A DNA stretch of 64,000 nt, taken from assembly GCA_003221515.1 (NCBI GenBank), contig QHSI01000112.1:1-64000 (forward strand), in the 5' to 3' direction. The notes under the pieces were generated by a model. That model did not search any database and was not told the origin of the DNA. It was given only the letters and a program-made list of their open reading frames with translations. The DNA is from Candidatus Rokuibacteriota bacterium. GTDB lineage: Bacteria > Methylomirabilota > Methylomirabilia > Rokubacteriales > CSP1-6. How positions within the stretch are numbered: position 1 is the first letter of the stretch; the number at the start of each line of letters is the position of its first letter. The position numbers and the translations under genes are program-made. Of this stretch, positions 17,292 to 25,831 are shown one piece after another.

Positions 17292-18622
17292 ACGAGGACC
17301 TCCTGGTCGACGTGCTGGCCCGCGCCGTCCAGCGCGGGGCCACCGCCGCCGACGGCTTCCTGGTCGAGGAGCGCCGCTTCGCCACGTCGGTGCGGATGGG
17401 CGAGATCGAGACGCTCCACCACTCGAGCGAGCAGCGGCTCTCGCTCCGCGTGTTCGCGGGCCGGGCCTCGGCCGCGGCCTCGACCTCCGATCTTTCCCGC
17501 GAGTCTCTCGACCGGGTGGTCGACGAGGCGACCGCGCTGGCCAAGATCACCGCCGAAGACCCGCACGCCGGGCTCCCGGAGCCGGGAGCGCTGATCGCTC
17601 GCGTGCCGGATCTCGACCTCGAGGACGACGCCGCCGACATCGCGCCCGAGGAGAAGATCGAGATCGCCCGCCGCGCCGAGACCGCGGCGCGCGAGACGGA
17701 CCCGCGCATCACGAACTCCGAGGGCGCCGAGTACTCCGACCGCCGGGCGCGCTACGCCTACGCGACCTCCCACGGCTTCGTGAAGAGCTACGCGACCACC
17801 GGCTACTCGATCGCGGTGTCGCCGATCGCGTCCCACGACGGCGAGATGCAGCGTGACTACTGGTATTCGACGGCGCGCAAGCGCGCGCGGCTCGAGGACC
17901 CGGTCGCCGTCGGCCGCACGGCCGCGGCCCGCGCGCTGCGGCGCCTGGGCGCGCGGAAGATGAAGACCGTCGAGGTGCCGGTGATCTTCGACCCGGAGAC
18001 CGCGGCGAGCCTCGTGCGCGCGATCGCGGGGGCGGCGAGCGGTCCCAGCCTCTATCGCCGCGCGTCGTTCCTGCTCGACCGGCGGGGTACCAAGATCGCG
18101 TCCCCCTCCGTGACCATCATCGACGACGCGCTGGTGCCGGCCGGCCTCGGCTCGCGTCCGTTCGACGGCGAAGGGCTAGAGACCGGGCGAACCGTGCTGG
18201 TCGGGGAGGGCGTGCTCGAGTCCTACCTGCTCGACACCTACAGCGCACGGAAGCTCGGGCTCACGTCCACGCACCACGCCGCCCGAGACGGCAGCGGCGT
18301 CTCGGTCTCGACGACGAACCTCATGCTGCTCCCGGGGCAGGCGACGCCCAAGGACCTGATCGGCTCCGTGAAGAACGGATTTTATGTTACGGAGCTCATC
18401 GGATTCGGCGTGAACGGCGTGACCGGCGATTATTCTCGTGGCGCCGCCGGACAGTGGATCGAGAACGGCGAGCTCGCCTACCCGGTCGAGGAGGTGACGG
18501 TCGCCGGCAATCTCCTGGAGATGCTGTCGGCGATCGACGGCGTCGGCGACGATCTCGTCCTGCGCGATCGAACGGTGGCGCCCACCGTGCGGATCAGTCG
18601 GATGGTGGTGGCGGGGACCTGA
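17288..18622 (+). CDS. tldE: Metalloprotease partner subunit TldE (PmbA)
   Basis: 444 residues, start ATG overlapping the tldD stop. It has the TldD/PmbA fold (ADGFLVEERRFATSVRMGEI at the N-terminus; GFGVNGVTGDYSRGAAG and YPVEEVTVAGNLLEML at the C-terminus) but no HExxxH, as expected for the non-catalytic half. It shapes the tunnel of the TldD-TldE heterodimer. This is the first of two Tld pairs in the window. Confidence 0.93.
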   Translation: MNEDLLVDVLARAVQRGATAADGFLVEERRFATSVRMGEIETLHHSSEQRLSLRVFAGRASAAASTSDLSRESLDRVVDEATALAKITAEDPHAGLPEPGALIARVPDLDLEDDAADIAPEEKIEIARRAETAARETDPRITNSEGAEYSDRRARYAYATSHGFVKSYATTGYSIAVSPIASHDGEMQRDYWYSTARKRARLEDPVAVGRTAAARALRRLGARKMKTVEVPVIFDPETAASLVRAIAGAASGPSLYRRASFLLDRRGTKIASPSVTIIDDALVPAGLGSRPFDGEGLETGRTVLVGEGVLESYLLDTYSARKLGLTSTHHAARDGSGVSVSTTNLMLLPGQATPKDLIGSVKNGFYVTELIGFGVNGVTGDYSRGAAGQWIENGELAYPVEEVTVAGNLLEMLSAIDGVGDDLVLRDRTVAPTVRISRMVVAGT

Positions 18623-18633
18623 GCGCGGACGCG

Positions 18634-19419
18634 ATGATCATCGACAGCCACTGCCACCTCCACGACCCTTCGTTCGCCGACCTCGCCGAGACGCTTCGCA
18701 CCTCGATGACGCACGACGTGTGGGGTGTCGTCGCCGTCGGCTGCGACGCCGAGACGAACGCGCGGACGATGAAGGCGGCCACCGCGGCGCCGAAGGCGGT
18801 GTGGGCGTGCCTCGGCTTCCACCCCGACTGGACCCGGCTGACCGACGACGACCTCGACCGCGTCGAGGCGCAGATCAGCGCGCATCATTCGCGCATCGTC
18901 GGGGTCGGCGAGATCGGCTTGCCCTGGTACTCGCTCGAGGGCGCGACCGATGCGCCGACGCTGATGGCCCGCGGACGGGAGCGGCTCGGGCGACTGCTGG
19001 CGCTCGCCTCGCGCTGGGACCTGCCGGTCGCGCTGCACGCGCCCCACGGCGCGGCGGTCGGCGCGCTCGAAGCGCTCAAGCGTCACCAGATCGAGCGCGC
19101 CGTCTTTCACTGGCACAAGGCGCCCGCCGAAGTGACGCGCGCGATCGTCGACGCCGGCTATCTGATCTCGGTGAGCCCGGAGGTCGTCTACCGCGAGCGG
19201 GATCGCGAGATGGTCGCGGCGGTGCCGCTCGACGCCTTGCTGGTCGAGAGCGACGGCCCGTGGAAGTACGGCGGCGAGTTCGCGGGGATGGGCTCCGGCC
19301 CGTGGCTGGCCAGCCGCGCGGCCGAAGAAGTCGCGAAGCTGAAGCAGCTCCCGGTCGAGGACGTGATGTTTCGCCTCTCGACGAACGCCTGCCAGCTCTT
19401 CGATCTCGTCTGGGCTTGA
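18634..19419 (+). CDS. TatD-family metal-dependent hydrolase (DNase-like)
   Basis: TIM-barrel amidohydrolase-superfamily protein of 261 residues. The N-terminal metal motif is DSHCHLHDP. Further ligands are in GVGEIGL (Glu), LHAPHG (His), FHWHK (His) and ESDGPWK (Asp). TatD enzymes are 3'-5' deoxyribonucleases; related proteins deacylate D-aminoacyl-tRNA or act on other substrates. It is the third gene of the tldD operon, 11 bp after tldE, and overlaps the next gene by TTGA. Confidence 0.85.
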   Translation: MIIDSHCHLHDPSFADLAETLRTSMTHDVWGVVAVGCDAETNARTMKAATAAPKAVWACLGFHPDWTRLTDDDLDRVEAQISAHHSRIVGVGEIGLPWYSLEGATDAPTLMARGRERLGRLLALASRWDLPVALHAPHGAAVGALEALKRHQIERAVFHWHKAPAEVTRAIVDAGYLISVSPEVVYRERDREMVAAVPLDALLVESDGPWKYGGEFAGMGSGPWLASRAAEEVAKLKQLPVEDVMFRLSTNACQLFDLVWA

Positions 19420-20120
19420 TTCACGAGCGACACACCGTCGCGCTCCCGGGCGGCGAGCTCGTCCTCGTTCTCCATCTTCCGGACCGCGCCGGCCCCACGC
19501 CGTGCGTGCTCGCCTGCCACGGCTTGAGCGCCTCCAAGGACAGCGACAAGTACCTGCTGCTCGGCGAGGAGTTCGCGCGGGCCGGGCTGGCCCTCGCGCG
19601 CTTCGACTTCCGCGGCTGCGGCGAATCGTCCGGTAAAGAAGACGAGACGACCGTGGCCACGCGCCTCGAGGATGCCCGGGCAGTGCTGAACCATCTCGAC
19701 GCCCACCCGCGGCTCGATCGGCGGTTCGGACTGCTCGGCTCGAGCCTCGGCGGCTTCGTCGCGCTCCATCTCGCCGCCGAGCGAACCGACGCGGTCGCGG
19801 TGGTGACGTGGAACGCGCCCGCGAGCCTCGAGGACCTCGGCGACGATGTCGGCCGCGACGCGGCCATCGGGACGCCGTTCCTGCTCGAGCTCGCGTCCCA
19901 TCGCTACGACACGTCGCCGGCCGGCGTCGCGCGTCACCTGGCGATCCACGGCGACGCCGACGACGTGGTGCCCGTCGAGCACGGCACGATCCTGCACGCG
20001 CGGGCGGCGGAGCCGTGCGACCTCGTGATCATCGAGGGCGGGGATCACCGTCTCACCGATCCGGTCCATCGAAGGGACGCGGTGCGCCGCAGCATCGAGT
20101 GGATTCGGAGCTTCGTGTAG
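19416..20120 (+). CDS. Alpha/beta-hydrolase (serine aminopeptidase/esterase type)
   Basis: 234 residues from TTG 19416, which overlaps the TatD stop codon. The nucleophile elbow is LLGSSLGGFVAL, the acid lies in HGDADDVVPVEH, and the histidine in EGGDHRLTD. The oxyanion loop is LACHGLSASKDSDK. This subgroup includes esterases and acyl-peptide hydrolases. Placement after tldD, tldE and tatD suggests a shared catabolic or quality-control role, but no specific reaction can be named. Confidence 0.82.
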   Translation: MIHERHTVALPGGELVLVLHLPDRAGPTPCVLACHGLSASKDSDKYLLLGEEFARAGLALARFDFRGCGESSGKEDETTVATRLEDARAVLNHLDAHPRLDRRFGLLGSSLGGFVALHLAAERTDAVAVVTWNAPASLEDLGDDVGRDAAIGTPFLLELASHRYDTSPAGVARHLAIHGDADDVVPVEHGTILHARAAEPCDLVIIEGGDHRLTDPVHRRDAVRRSIEWIRSFV

Positions 20121-20189
20121 CTCGCTCGTCCCAGCAATCCCGAGGGACGCCACGGCTGCGCCCGGTCGCCTCCGAGCGCGGGGGGGGTT

Positions 20190-20211
20190 GGGGGGCCCTT
20201 CGAGGCCCCCC
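20190..20211. terminator. Bidirectional terminator hairpin
   Basis: Perfect 8-bp stem GGGGGGCC (20190-20197) / GGCCCCCC (20204-20211) with loop CTTCGA, between the convergent hydrolase and uppP genes. The 15-mer GGGGGGCCCTTCGAG recurs at 50184-50198. The surrounding gap 20121-20220 shows nothing else. Confidence 0.65.
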
Positions 20212-20220
20212 TTCTCAGGA

Positions 20221-21012
20221 TCAGCCGCGGAGCAGCATCGCGAAGATGGCCGCGGCCAACACGATGCGGTAGATCACGAACGGTTGGAGCGAGCGCCGCT
20301 TCAGGTAGCTCACCAGGAACCACACCGCGAACAGGCCGGCGACGAACGTGGCGAGCAGCGCCACCGCGAGCGGCCCGCCACCGCCCGGCGGCAATCCCGT
20401 CTTCGCCAGCTGCATGCCCTTCAGGGCGCCGGCGCCGGCGGTGATCGGGATGCCGAGCAGGAACGAGTACCGCGCGGCCGTCGCGCGATCGAGGCCGCCG
20501 AGCAGCCCCGTGGTGATCGTGATGCCCGAGCGCGACGTGCCGGGCACGAGCGCCAGCGCCTGGGCGCAGCCGACCGCGAGTCCCTGGCCCCAGGTGACGC
20601 GCTCCACCGGGTCGCCGGGCGCGTTCGGCGCGGCGGCGGCGCGGCGATCGGCGATCCACATCACGATCGCCCACGCGCCGGTGGAGACCGCGATGACGAC
20701 GGGCGACCGCAGGCCGTTCTCGATGACCTTGCCGAAGAGCACGCCGGCGACGGCGCCCGGCACGGTGGCGGCCACCAGCAGCACGCCCAGACGGCGCGAG
20801 ACGTCGCCGGTGACGATCCCGAGGAGCTCGCGCCGGAAGTACACGAGGAGCGCCGCCAGCGTGCCGAGGTGCATGACCGCGTCGACGGCGAGGCCCTGGT
20901 CGGGCCAACCGAAGACGTAGGGGACCAGGATCAGATGTCCCGAGGACGAGATCGGCAGGAACTCGGTCAGGCCCTGGACGATGCCTAGGACCACGCCCTG
21001 GGTGTAGGTCAC
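20221..21012 (-). CDS. uppP: Undecaprenyl-diphosphatase UppP (BacA)
   Basis: Polytopic membrane enzyme of 263 residues that recycles the cell-wall lipid carrier by dephosphorylating undecaprenyl diphosphate. The two signature motifs are GLTEFLPISSSGHL (residues 15-28) and PGTSRSGITI. About seven membrane segments are visible. The GTG start at 21012 overlaps the stop of the upstream reductase as GTGA. It faces a shared terminator at its 3' end. Confidence 0.95.
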   Translation of the reverse strand: MTYTQGVVLGIVQGLTEFLPISSSGHLILVPYVFGWPDQGLAVDAVMHLGTLAALLVYFRRELLGIVTGDVSRRLGVLLVAATVPGAVAGVLFGKVIENGLRSPVVIAVSTGAWAIVMWIADRRAAAAPNAPGDPVERVTWGQGLAVGCAQALALVPGTSRSGITITTGLLGGLDRATAARYSFLLGIPITAGAGALKGMQLAKTGLPPGGGGPLAVALLATFVAGLFAVWFLVSYLKRRSLQPFVIYRIVLAAAIFAMLLRG

Positions 21013-21845
21013 CCGACGATGTCTTCGCCGCCGTCGACGCCGATCACGTTGCCCGTGATCCAGTACGTGTCCGGGTGGGAGAGGACGACCAGGGCGCGCG
21101 CGACGTCCTCGGTGGTAGTCATCCGCCCGCTCGGATTGCGGCTCTTCGCCGCGGCCACGATCGATTCGTGGCCCGGGATCTTCTGCAGGGCCGGGGTGTC
21201 GGTGACGCCCGCACGGATCGCGTTGGCGGTGATGCCCCGCGGCGCCAGCTCGGAGGCGAGCTGACGGACGTGCGACTCGAGCGCGGCCTTGGCCGCCGAG
21301 ACCGGGCCGTAGAAGGGCAGGACGCGCGTGCCGCCCGACGAGGTCATCGCGTAGACGCGCCCGCCGCGCGTCATGAGACCGCGGGCGACGACCTCCTGGG
21401 TCCAGTAGACGAGGCTGTGCGCCATCACGTCGAGCGTCATGTCCATCTGCGCCTGGTTGACGGCGTCCTTCATCGGGTCGGCGACGAACGGCTTGAGGGT
21501 GCCGAACGCGAGCGAGTGGAGGAGCACGCGCAGTGAACCGCCCTCGCCCCGCTCGTCCAGCACGCGCTGCATGTGCGCGGCGGTCTCGACGCGCTTGTCG
21601 GGATCGGCGGCGTTGACGTTGAAGAAGACGGCGTCGCGGCCGAGCGACTTGATCTCGCCCACGATCCGCTCGGCGTTGCCGAGCGTCGCCTTGCGGTCGA
21701 GGTGGACGCCGAAGATGTTCAGGCCCGCCCGCGCCAGCGCCAGGCTGGCCGCCTCGCCGAAGCCGGACGACGCACCCAACGTCAGGGCCCAGCCGCTCAG
21801 ACGGATCAGCTCGTCTCCTTCCCTTGGACGACTGCATTCTAGCAT
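21009..21845 (-). CDS. SDR-family enoyl-ACP reductase-like protein (FabL type)
   Basis: Short-chain dehydrogenase of 278 residues if started at ATG 21845. The cofactor motif is LTLGASSGFGEAA, with Leu in place of the usual Thr. The active-site stretch FYGPVSAAKAALESHVRQLA gives the Tyr-x6-Lys spacing of FabI/FabL enoyl reductases. The true start may be CTG 21809: AAGGAG lies 5 nt upstream of it, the family N-terminus begins there, and the best -10 box would start transcription inside the longer ORF. It is coupled to uppP by GTGA. Confidence 0.8.
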   Translation of the reverse strand: MLECSRPREGDELIRLSGWALTLGASSGFGEAASLALARAGLNIFGVHLDRKATLGNAERIVGEIKSLGRDAVFFNVNAADPDKRVETAAHMQRVLDERGEGGSLRVLLHSLAFGTLKPFVADPMKDAVNQAQMDMTLDVMAHSLVYWTQEVVARGLMTRGGRVYAMTSSGGTRVLPFYGPVSAAKAALESHVRQLASELAPRGITANAIRAGVTDTPALQKIPGHESIVAAAKSRNPSGRMTTTEDVARALVVLSHPDTYWITGNVIGVDGGEDIVG

Positions 21846-21853
21846 CGTAGAAT
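21824..21853. promoter_or_regulatory. Divergent promoter with mirrored TAGAAT boxes
   Basis: ATTCTA (21836-21841) and TAGAAT (21848-21853) form a perfect inverted repeat with a 6-bp centre. Read rightward, TAGAAT with TTGGAC (21824-21829) 18 bp upstream could drive the CinA-like gene. Read leftward, TAGAAT (21841-21836) could drive the reductase, with initiation near 21829. The repeat might also bind a dimeric regulator. Confidence 0.45.
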
Positions 21854-21865
21854 CCCCCCGGAGCC

Positions 21866-22594
21866 ATGCCGAAGACCGCCGGGATCATCCTCATCGGCAA
21901 CGAGATCCTCTCGGGCAAGATCACCGACGCCAACGCCGCCTACTTGTGCCGGGAGCTCCGTGCCCTCGGCGTCGACGTGCGCCGGATCTCGGTCATCCCG
22001 GACGAGATCGACCTGATCGCCCGTGAGGTCGCGACGTTCAGCCGCGACCACGACGTGGTCTTCACCTCGGGCGGCGTCGGCCCCACGCACGACGACGTCA
22101 CCATCGAGGGCGTCGCGCGCGCGATGGACGCGAAGGTGGTGCGCCACCCGTTGCTGGTCGGCATCCTCGAGCGGCACTTCGGCGCGCAGCTGAACGACGC
22201 GCATCTGAAGATGGCGGAGATGCCGGAAGGCGGCCAGCTGGTCGGTCACGAGTCGGTGCGCTTTCCAACCATCCTCATGCGCAACGTCTACATCCTGCCG
22301 GGGGTGCCGGAGATCTTCCGCCGCAAGTTCGAGTCGATCCGCGAGCAGTTCCGCGACCAGCCGATCCACCTGCGCAACGTGTTCGTGGCGATCGGCGAGG
22401 GGACGCTCGCCGAGCACCTCAACGGACTGCTGCTGGCATTCCCCGCGCTGCTCCTCGGGTCGTATCCTGAATTCTCCAATCCCGAGTACAAAGTGAAGGT
22501 GACGCTCGAGTCCCGCGATCAGAGCTACCTCGAGGGCGCGCTGGCGGAGTTCCTGCGGCGCCTGCCCGCCGAGGCGCTCGTGAAGGTCACCTAG
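21866..22594 (+). CDS. CinA N-terminal/MoaB-like domain protein
   Basis: 242 residues. The molybdopterin-binding-like domain is recognisable by GIILIGNEILSGKITDANAAYL and FTSGGVGPTHDDVT. The protein lacks the C-terminal amidase domain of full CinA, so it resembles stand-alone proteins annotated as competence/damage-inducible protein A or the FAD/ADP-ribose pyrophosphatase half. The start ATG follows GGAG at short spacing. A nucleotide pyrophosphatase role is likely from the family but unproven. It lies upstream of, and possibly in, the glycosylation operon (9-bp gap). Confidence 0.82.
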   Translation: MPKTAGIILIGNEILSGKITDANAAYLCRELRALGVDVRRISVIPDEIDLIAREVATFSRDHDVVFTSGGVGPTHDDVTIEGVARAMDAKVVRHPLLVGILERHFGAQLNDAHLKMAEMPEGGQLVGHESVRFPTILMRNVYILPGVPEIFRRKFESIREQFRDQPIHLRNVFVAIGEGTLAEHLNGLLLAFPALLLGSYPEFSNPEYKVKVTLESRDQSYLEGALAEFLRRLPAEALVKVT

Positions 22595-22603
22595 CTCCCG
22601 CCG

Positions 22604-24355
22604 GTGCGGGACGTCCCACTCGGCGTCGCTCTGGTCGCGGTCGGCCTGTACTTCGTCGGGCTCGGCGCGGTGCCGTTCGTCGATCCCCCCGAGGGCTTCC
22701 ACGCCGAGATCGCGCGCCAGATGATGCGCGCGCGCGACTGGGCCACGCCGCGGGCCAACGGCGTGCTCTACCTCGACAAGCCGCCGCTCCTCTACTGGCT
22801 CGTGTCCGCGTCGTTCACCGTGGCCGGCGTGACCCAGTTCGCCGCGCGGCTCGCGCCCGCGCTGGCGGTCGTCGCGTGCGCGGCGGTGACGGCGCGCCTC
22901 GGCGTGTCGCTCGGGGGGCCGCGCCTCGGGCTGCTGGCCGGCCTCATGGCCATCACGAACCTCGGGATGTTCGTGTACGGCCGCGCGGCCAAGCCCGAGA
23001 CCTTGTTCGTGCTCTGGGTCACGCTCGCGTGGACGGGCTTCGCGCTCGCGTACGTCGGGGATCGACGGCGGGGCCTCGCGCTCTTCTATGCGGCGCTCGG
23101 CCTGGCCGTGCTCACCAAAGGGCTCTTGAGCCCGCTCGGCCCGCTGCTGGTCGTCGCAGCGTTCTTCTGGCTCACGCGCGAGCGGCCCCTGGGCCCGTGG
23201 GCGCCCTGGTGGGGCGTCCTGCTGGCCGGCGCGATCGCGCTGCCGTGGTACGTGGTGATGGAGGTCCGCAGCCCGGGCGTGCTCTGGTACATGCTCGTCG
23301 ACAACAGCGTGCACCGACTGACCCGCCAGCGCGTGTTCCCCGGCGAGGACGTGACGCTCGGGACCGTGGAGTTCCTCGTCGTGACGCTCCTCGCGTTCCT
23401 GCCCTGGGCGCTGGCGCTGCCGTGGGCGCTCGCGCGTGCGTTGCAGCGGCCGTGGGAGGACGCCACGGCGCGGCTCTGGTTCCTGATCGGACTCTGGTCC
23501 GCCGCCGTCCTCGTCTTCTTCACGCTGGTCCCCTTCAAGCTGCCCCACGGGGCCCTGCCGGCCTTCCCGTTCTTCGCGCTCCTGGTGGCTCGCGCCTGGG
23601 ACGGGGCGATCGAAGGCGAGCCCGGCGCGCCGTCGCCGCGCGCGCTCCTCGTGCCGGTGCTGTGCCTGTTCGCGCTGGTCGCCGGCGGATTCGTCGCGGC
23701 GTGGATGGGCGTCCCACCGTTGTCGGTCGACGTGCTCTCCAGCCTCGATACCGCCACGCGCAACGTGACCGAGCGGGGACAGCCGGCGCCCCCGCTGCCG
23801 CTCGACGCCTGGGCGGCGACCGTCCGCTCCGGCGCGGTGATCTTCGCCCTCGCGACGGTCGCGATGGCCGTGGCCGTGTGGCGGCGCTCGGCGGCCCTCG
23901 GGATCGGCGGCGCGCTGGCGACGATGATCGCGTTCCTACCGACGGTCGCCGCCGACGGGATGACGCAGTTCGCGCGCGTCAGGTCGGCGCGCCCGCTGGC
24001 CGAAGCGCTCGCCCAGCGAGCGAGGCCGGGGGATCTCGTGGTCCACGAGGGCGCGATCGAGAACAGCGCGTCGATCCTGCTGGTCGTGAACGGTCCGCTG
24101 CGCGTGGTGAACGGGCTCCAGTCGAACCTGGCGTTCGGCGCGACCTTCCCCGAGGCCCGCGACATCTTCTGGGATTCGCCCCAGCTGGAGGAAGCGTGGT
24201 CCAAGCCGGGCCGGCACTTCCTGATTTCGGCGGTCAACCCCGCGCGCAGCGTGGTGCGCGCGCTGCCGCGGGCCTCGGTCCACGCGATCACGCAGGCCGG
24301 TGGGCGCTGGCTCTACTCGAATCTTGCCGATCGAGGCCGAACCGTCGATGATTGA
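22604..24355 (+). CDS. GT39/ArnT-like membrane glycosyltransferase
   Basis: 583 residues, GTG start, about twelve membrane segments. The first periplasmic loop has the GT-C signature DPPEGFHAEIARQM (residues 27-40), followed by NGVLYLDKPPLLYWL, as in ArnT and protein mannosyltransferases that take a sugar from a polyprenyl-phosphate donor. A soluble C-terminal region follows about residue 440. It opens a cluster with a methyltransferase, a polyprenyl-phosphate-sugar synthase-like GT2 and a DUF2079 protein. The acceptor is unknown. Confidence 0.88.
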   Translation: MRDVPLGVALVAVGLYFVGLGAVPFVDPPEGFHAEIARQMMRARDWATPRANGVLYLDKPPLLYWLVSASFTVAGVTQFAARLAPALAVVACAAVTARLGVSLGGPRLGLLAGLMAITNLGMFVYGRAAKPETLFVLWVTLAWTGFALAYVGDRRRGLALFYAALGLAVLTKGLLSPLGPLLVVAAFFWLTRERPLGPWAPWWGVLLAGAIALPWYVVMEVRSPGVLWYMLVDNSVHRLTRQRVFPGEDVTLGTVEFLVVTLLAFLPWALALPWALARALQRPWEDATARLWFLIGLWSAAVLVFFTLVPFKLPHGALPAFPFFALLVARAWDGAIEGEPGAPSPRALLVPVLCLFALVAGGFVAAWMGVPPLSVDVLSSLDTATRNVTERGQPAPPLPLDAWAATVRSGAVIFALATVAMAVAVWRRSAALGIGGALATMIAFLPTVAADGMTQFARVRSARPLAEALAQRARPGDLVVHEGAIENSASILLVVNGPLRVVNGLQSNLAFGATFPEARDIFWDSPQLEEAWSKPGRHFLISAVNPARSVVRALPRASVHAITQAGGRWLYSNLADRGRTVDD

Positions 24356-25055
24356 AGGGATGGGCGGGGTGTGGCCGCGGTACGTGCTCAAGCCCGATCC
24401 GCACAGCAGTCACTCGATCATCCTGCGCTGGCTCGGGAACGGGCGGGATCGGCGCCTGCTCGACGTGGGCGCGGCCGACGGCTTGTTGAGCCGCCAGCTC
24501 ACCGCCGGCGGCTGGCGCGTGACGGCGATCGAGGGCGATCCCGCGCTCGCGCAGGCGGGCGCCCGCCACTGCGAGCGGATGATCACCGCGAACCTCGATC
24601 GCGAGCTCCCGGACTGCGGCGGGCCCTTCGACGTGATCGTGTACGGCGACGTCCTGGAGCACCTGGTGGATCCGCTGCGGGTCCTGGTCGAGCTCGATCG
24701 GAGCCTCGCTCCCGGCGGCTTCGTGATCATCTCCGTGCCGAACATCGCCCACCTGTGGATCCGCCTCCTGCTGCTGGTCGGGCACTTCGACTATCTCGAT
24801 CGCGGGATCCTGGATCACTCGCACCTGCGCTTCTTCACCGAGCGCTCGCTGCGCGCGATGGTCGGCGACGCCGGGCTCGACATCACGCGCTTCACCGCGA
24901 CGCCGGCGCCGCTCTATCAGATCCTCCCGGAGAGCTGGCACAAGCCGTGGGTGGCCGCCACGCATGCCATCAACGCCAGGATCGCCCGCAACGCCCGCCG
25001 CCTGCTCGGGTATCAGTTCATCGTGCTGGCTCGTCCCAAGGGGGCGTCATCGTGA
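24348..25055 (+). CDS. Class I SAM-dependent methyltransferase
   Basis: 235 residues from ATG 24348, overlapping the previous gene by 8 bp; ATG 24360 is a possible alternative start. The SAM-binding motif I is LLDVGAADGLLSRQL, the acidic post-I residue lies in AIEGDP, and motif IV reads VIVYGDVLEHLVDPL, as in UbiG-like type 11 enzymes. Its place between two glycosyltransferases suggests modification of a sugar or lipid-linked glycan. The substrate cannot be read from the sequence. Confidence 0.85.
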   Translation: MIEGMGGVWPRYVLKPDPHSSHSIILRWLGNGRDRRLLDVGAADGLLSRQLTAGGWRVTAIEGDPALAQAGARHCERMITANLDRELPDCGGPFDVIVYGDVLEHLVDPLRVLVELDRSLAPGGFVIISVPNIAHLWIRLLLLVGHFDYLDRGILDHSHLRFFTERSLRAMVGDAGLDITRFTATPAPLYQILPESWHKPWVAATHAINARIARNARRLLGYQFIVLARPKGASS

Positions 25056-25831
25056 TGGCCGACGCGCGGGAGACTCCCAAGATCGTCGTCGTGATGCCCG
25101 CCTACAACGCCGGACGGACGCTCCGGCTGACGTACGAGGAGCTGCCGAAGGACACCGTGAACCTCGTGATCCTGGTGGACGACGGCTCTACCGACGCCAC
25201 GCTCGACGTCGCGCGACAGCTCGGCCTCGAGATCTTCGTGCACAACCGCAACTACGGCTACGGCGCGAACCAGAAGACGTGCTACGCAGAGGCGCTGCGC
25301 GCCGGCGCGGACATCGTGGTCATGGTCCATCCCGACTACCAGTACGATCCGCGGCTGGTGCCGCAGATCATCGAGCCGATCGTGCGCGGCGAGGCCGACG
25401 TCGTGCTCGGCTCGCGGCTGAAGAGCGGCTCGGCGCTGGCCCAGGGGATGCCCTGGTGGAAGTACTTCGCGAACCGCTTCCTGACGGGCGTCGAGAATCG
25501 CGTGTTTGGGCTGACGCTCTCCGAGTTCCACACCGGCTACCGCGCCTTCCGCCGAGAGGTGCTCGAGAGCGTCAACTTCGTGGCGAACTCCGACGGCTTC
25601 GTGTTCGACCAGGAGATCGTCGCCCAGGTCGTGGCCGCCCGCTTCCGGATCACGGAGATCGCGGTGCCGACGCGCTACTTCCCGGAGGCGTCGTCGGCGA
25701 GCTTCGTCGCCTCGCTCGTCTATGGCCTGCGAATCCTCGCCGTGCTCTTCTGGTTTGTCTTGAACAAGCGCGGCCTGCGGCGCTCGCGCCGCTTCGACAG
25801 CCTCCGGGCCAGGTACACCCGCCTGCCTTGA
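25055..25831 (+). CDS. Family 2 glycosyltransferase (polyprenyl-phosphate mannose/glucose synthase-like)
   Basis: 258 residues. GT-A motifs are VVVMPAYNAGRTL, LVDDGSTDAT and MVHPDYQYDP, with DGFVFDQEIV further on. A short hydrophobic C-terminal stretch (LVYGLRILAVLFWFVL) may tether it to the membrane. Dpm1-type enzymes make the polyprenyl-phosphate sugar used by GT-C transferases such as its neighbours. ATG 25055 shares bases with the upstream stop (TGATG); GTG 25052 is an alternative. The TTGA overlap couples it to the DUF2079 gene. Confidence 0.88.
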   Translation: MADARETPKIVVVMPAYNAGRTLRLTYEELPKDTVNLVILVDDGSTDATLDVARQLGLEIFVHNRNYGYGANQKTCYAEALRAGADIVVMVHPDYQYDPRLVPQIIEPIVRGEADVVLGSRLKSGSALAQGMPWWKYFANRFLTGVENRVFGLTLSEFHTGYRAFRREVLESVNFVANSDGFVFDQEIVAQVVAARFRITEIAVPTRYFPEASSASFVASLVYGLRILAVLFWFVLNKRGLRRSRRFDSLRARYTRLP

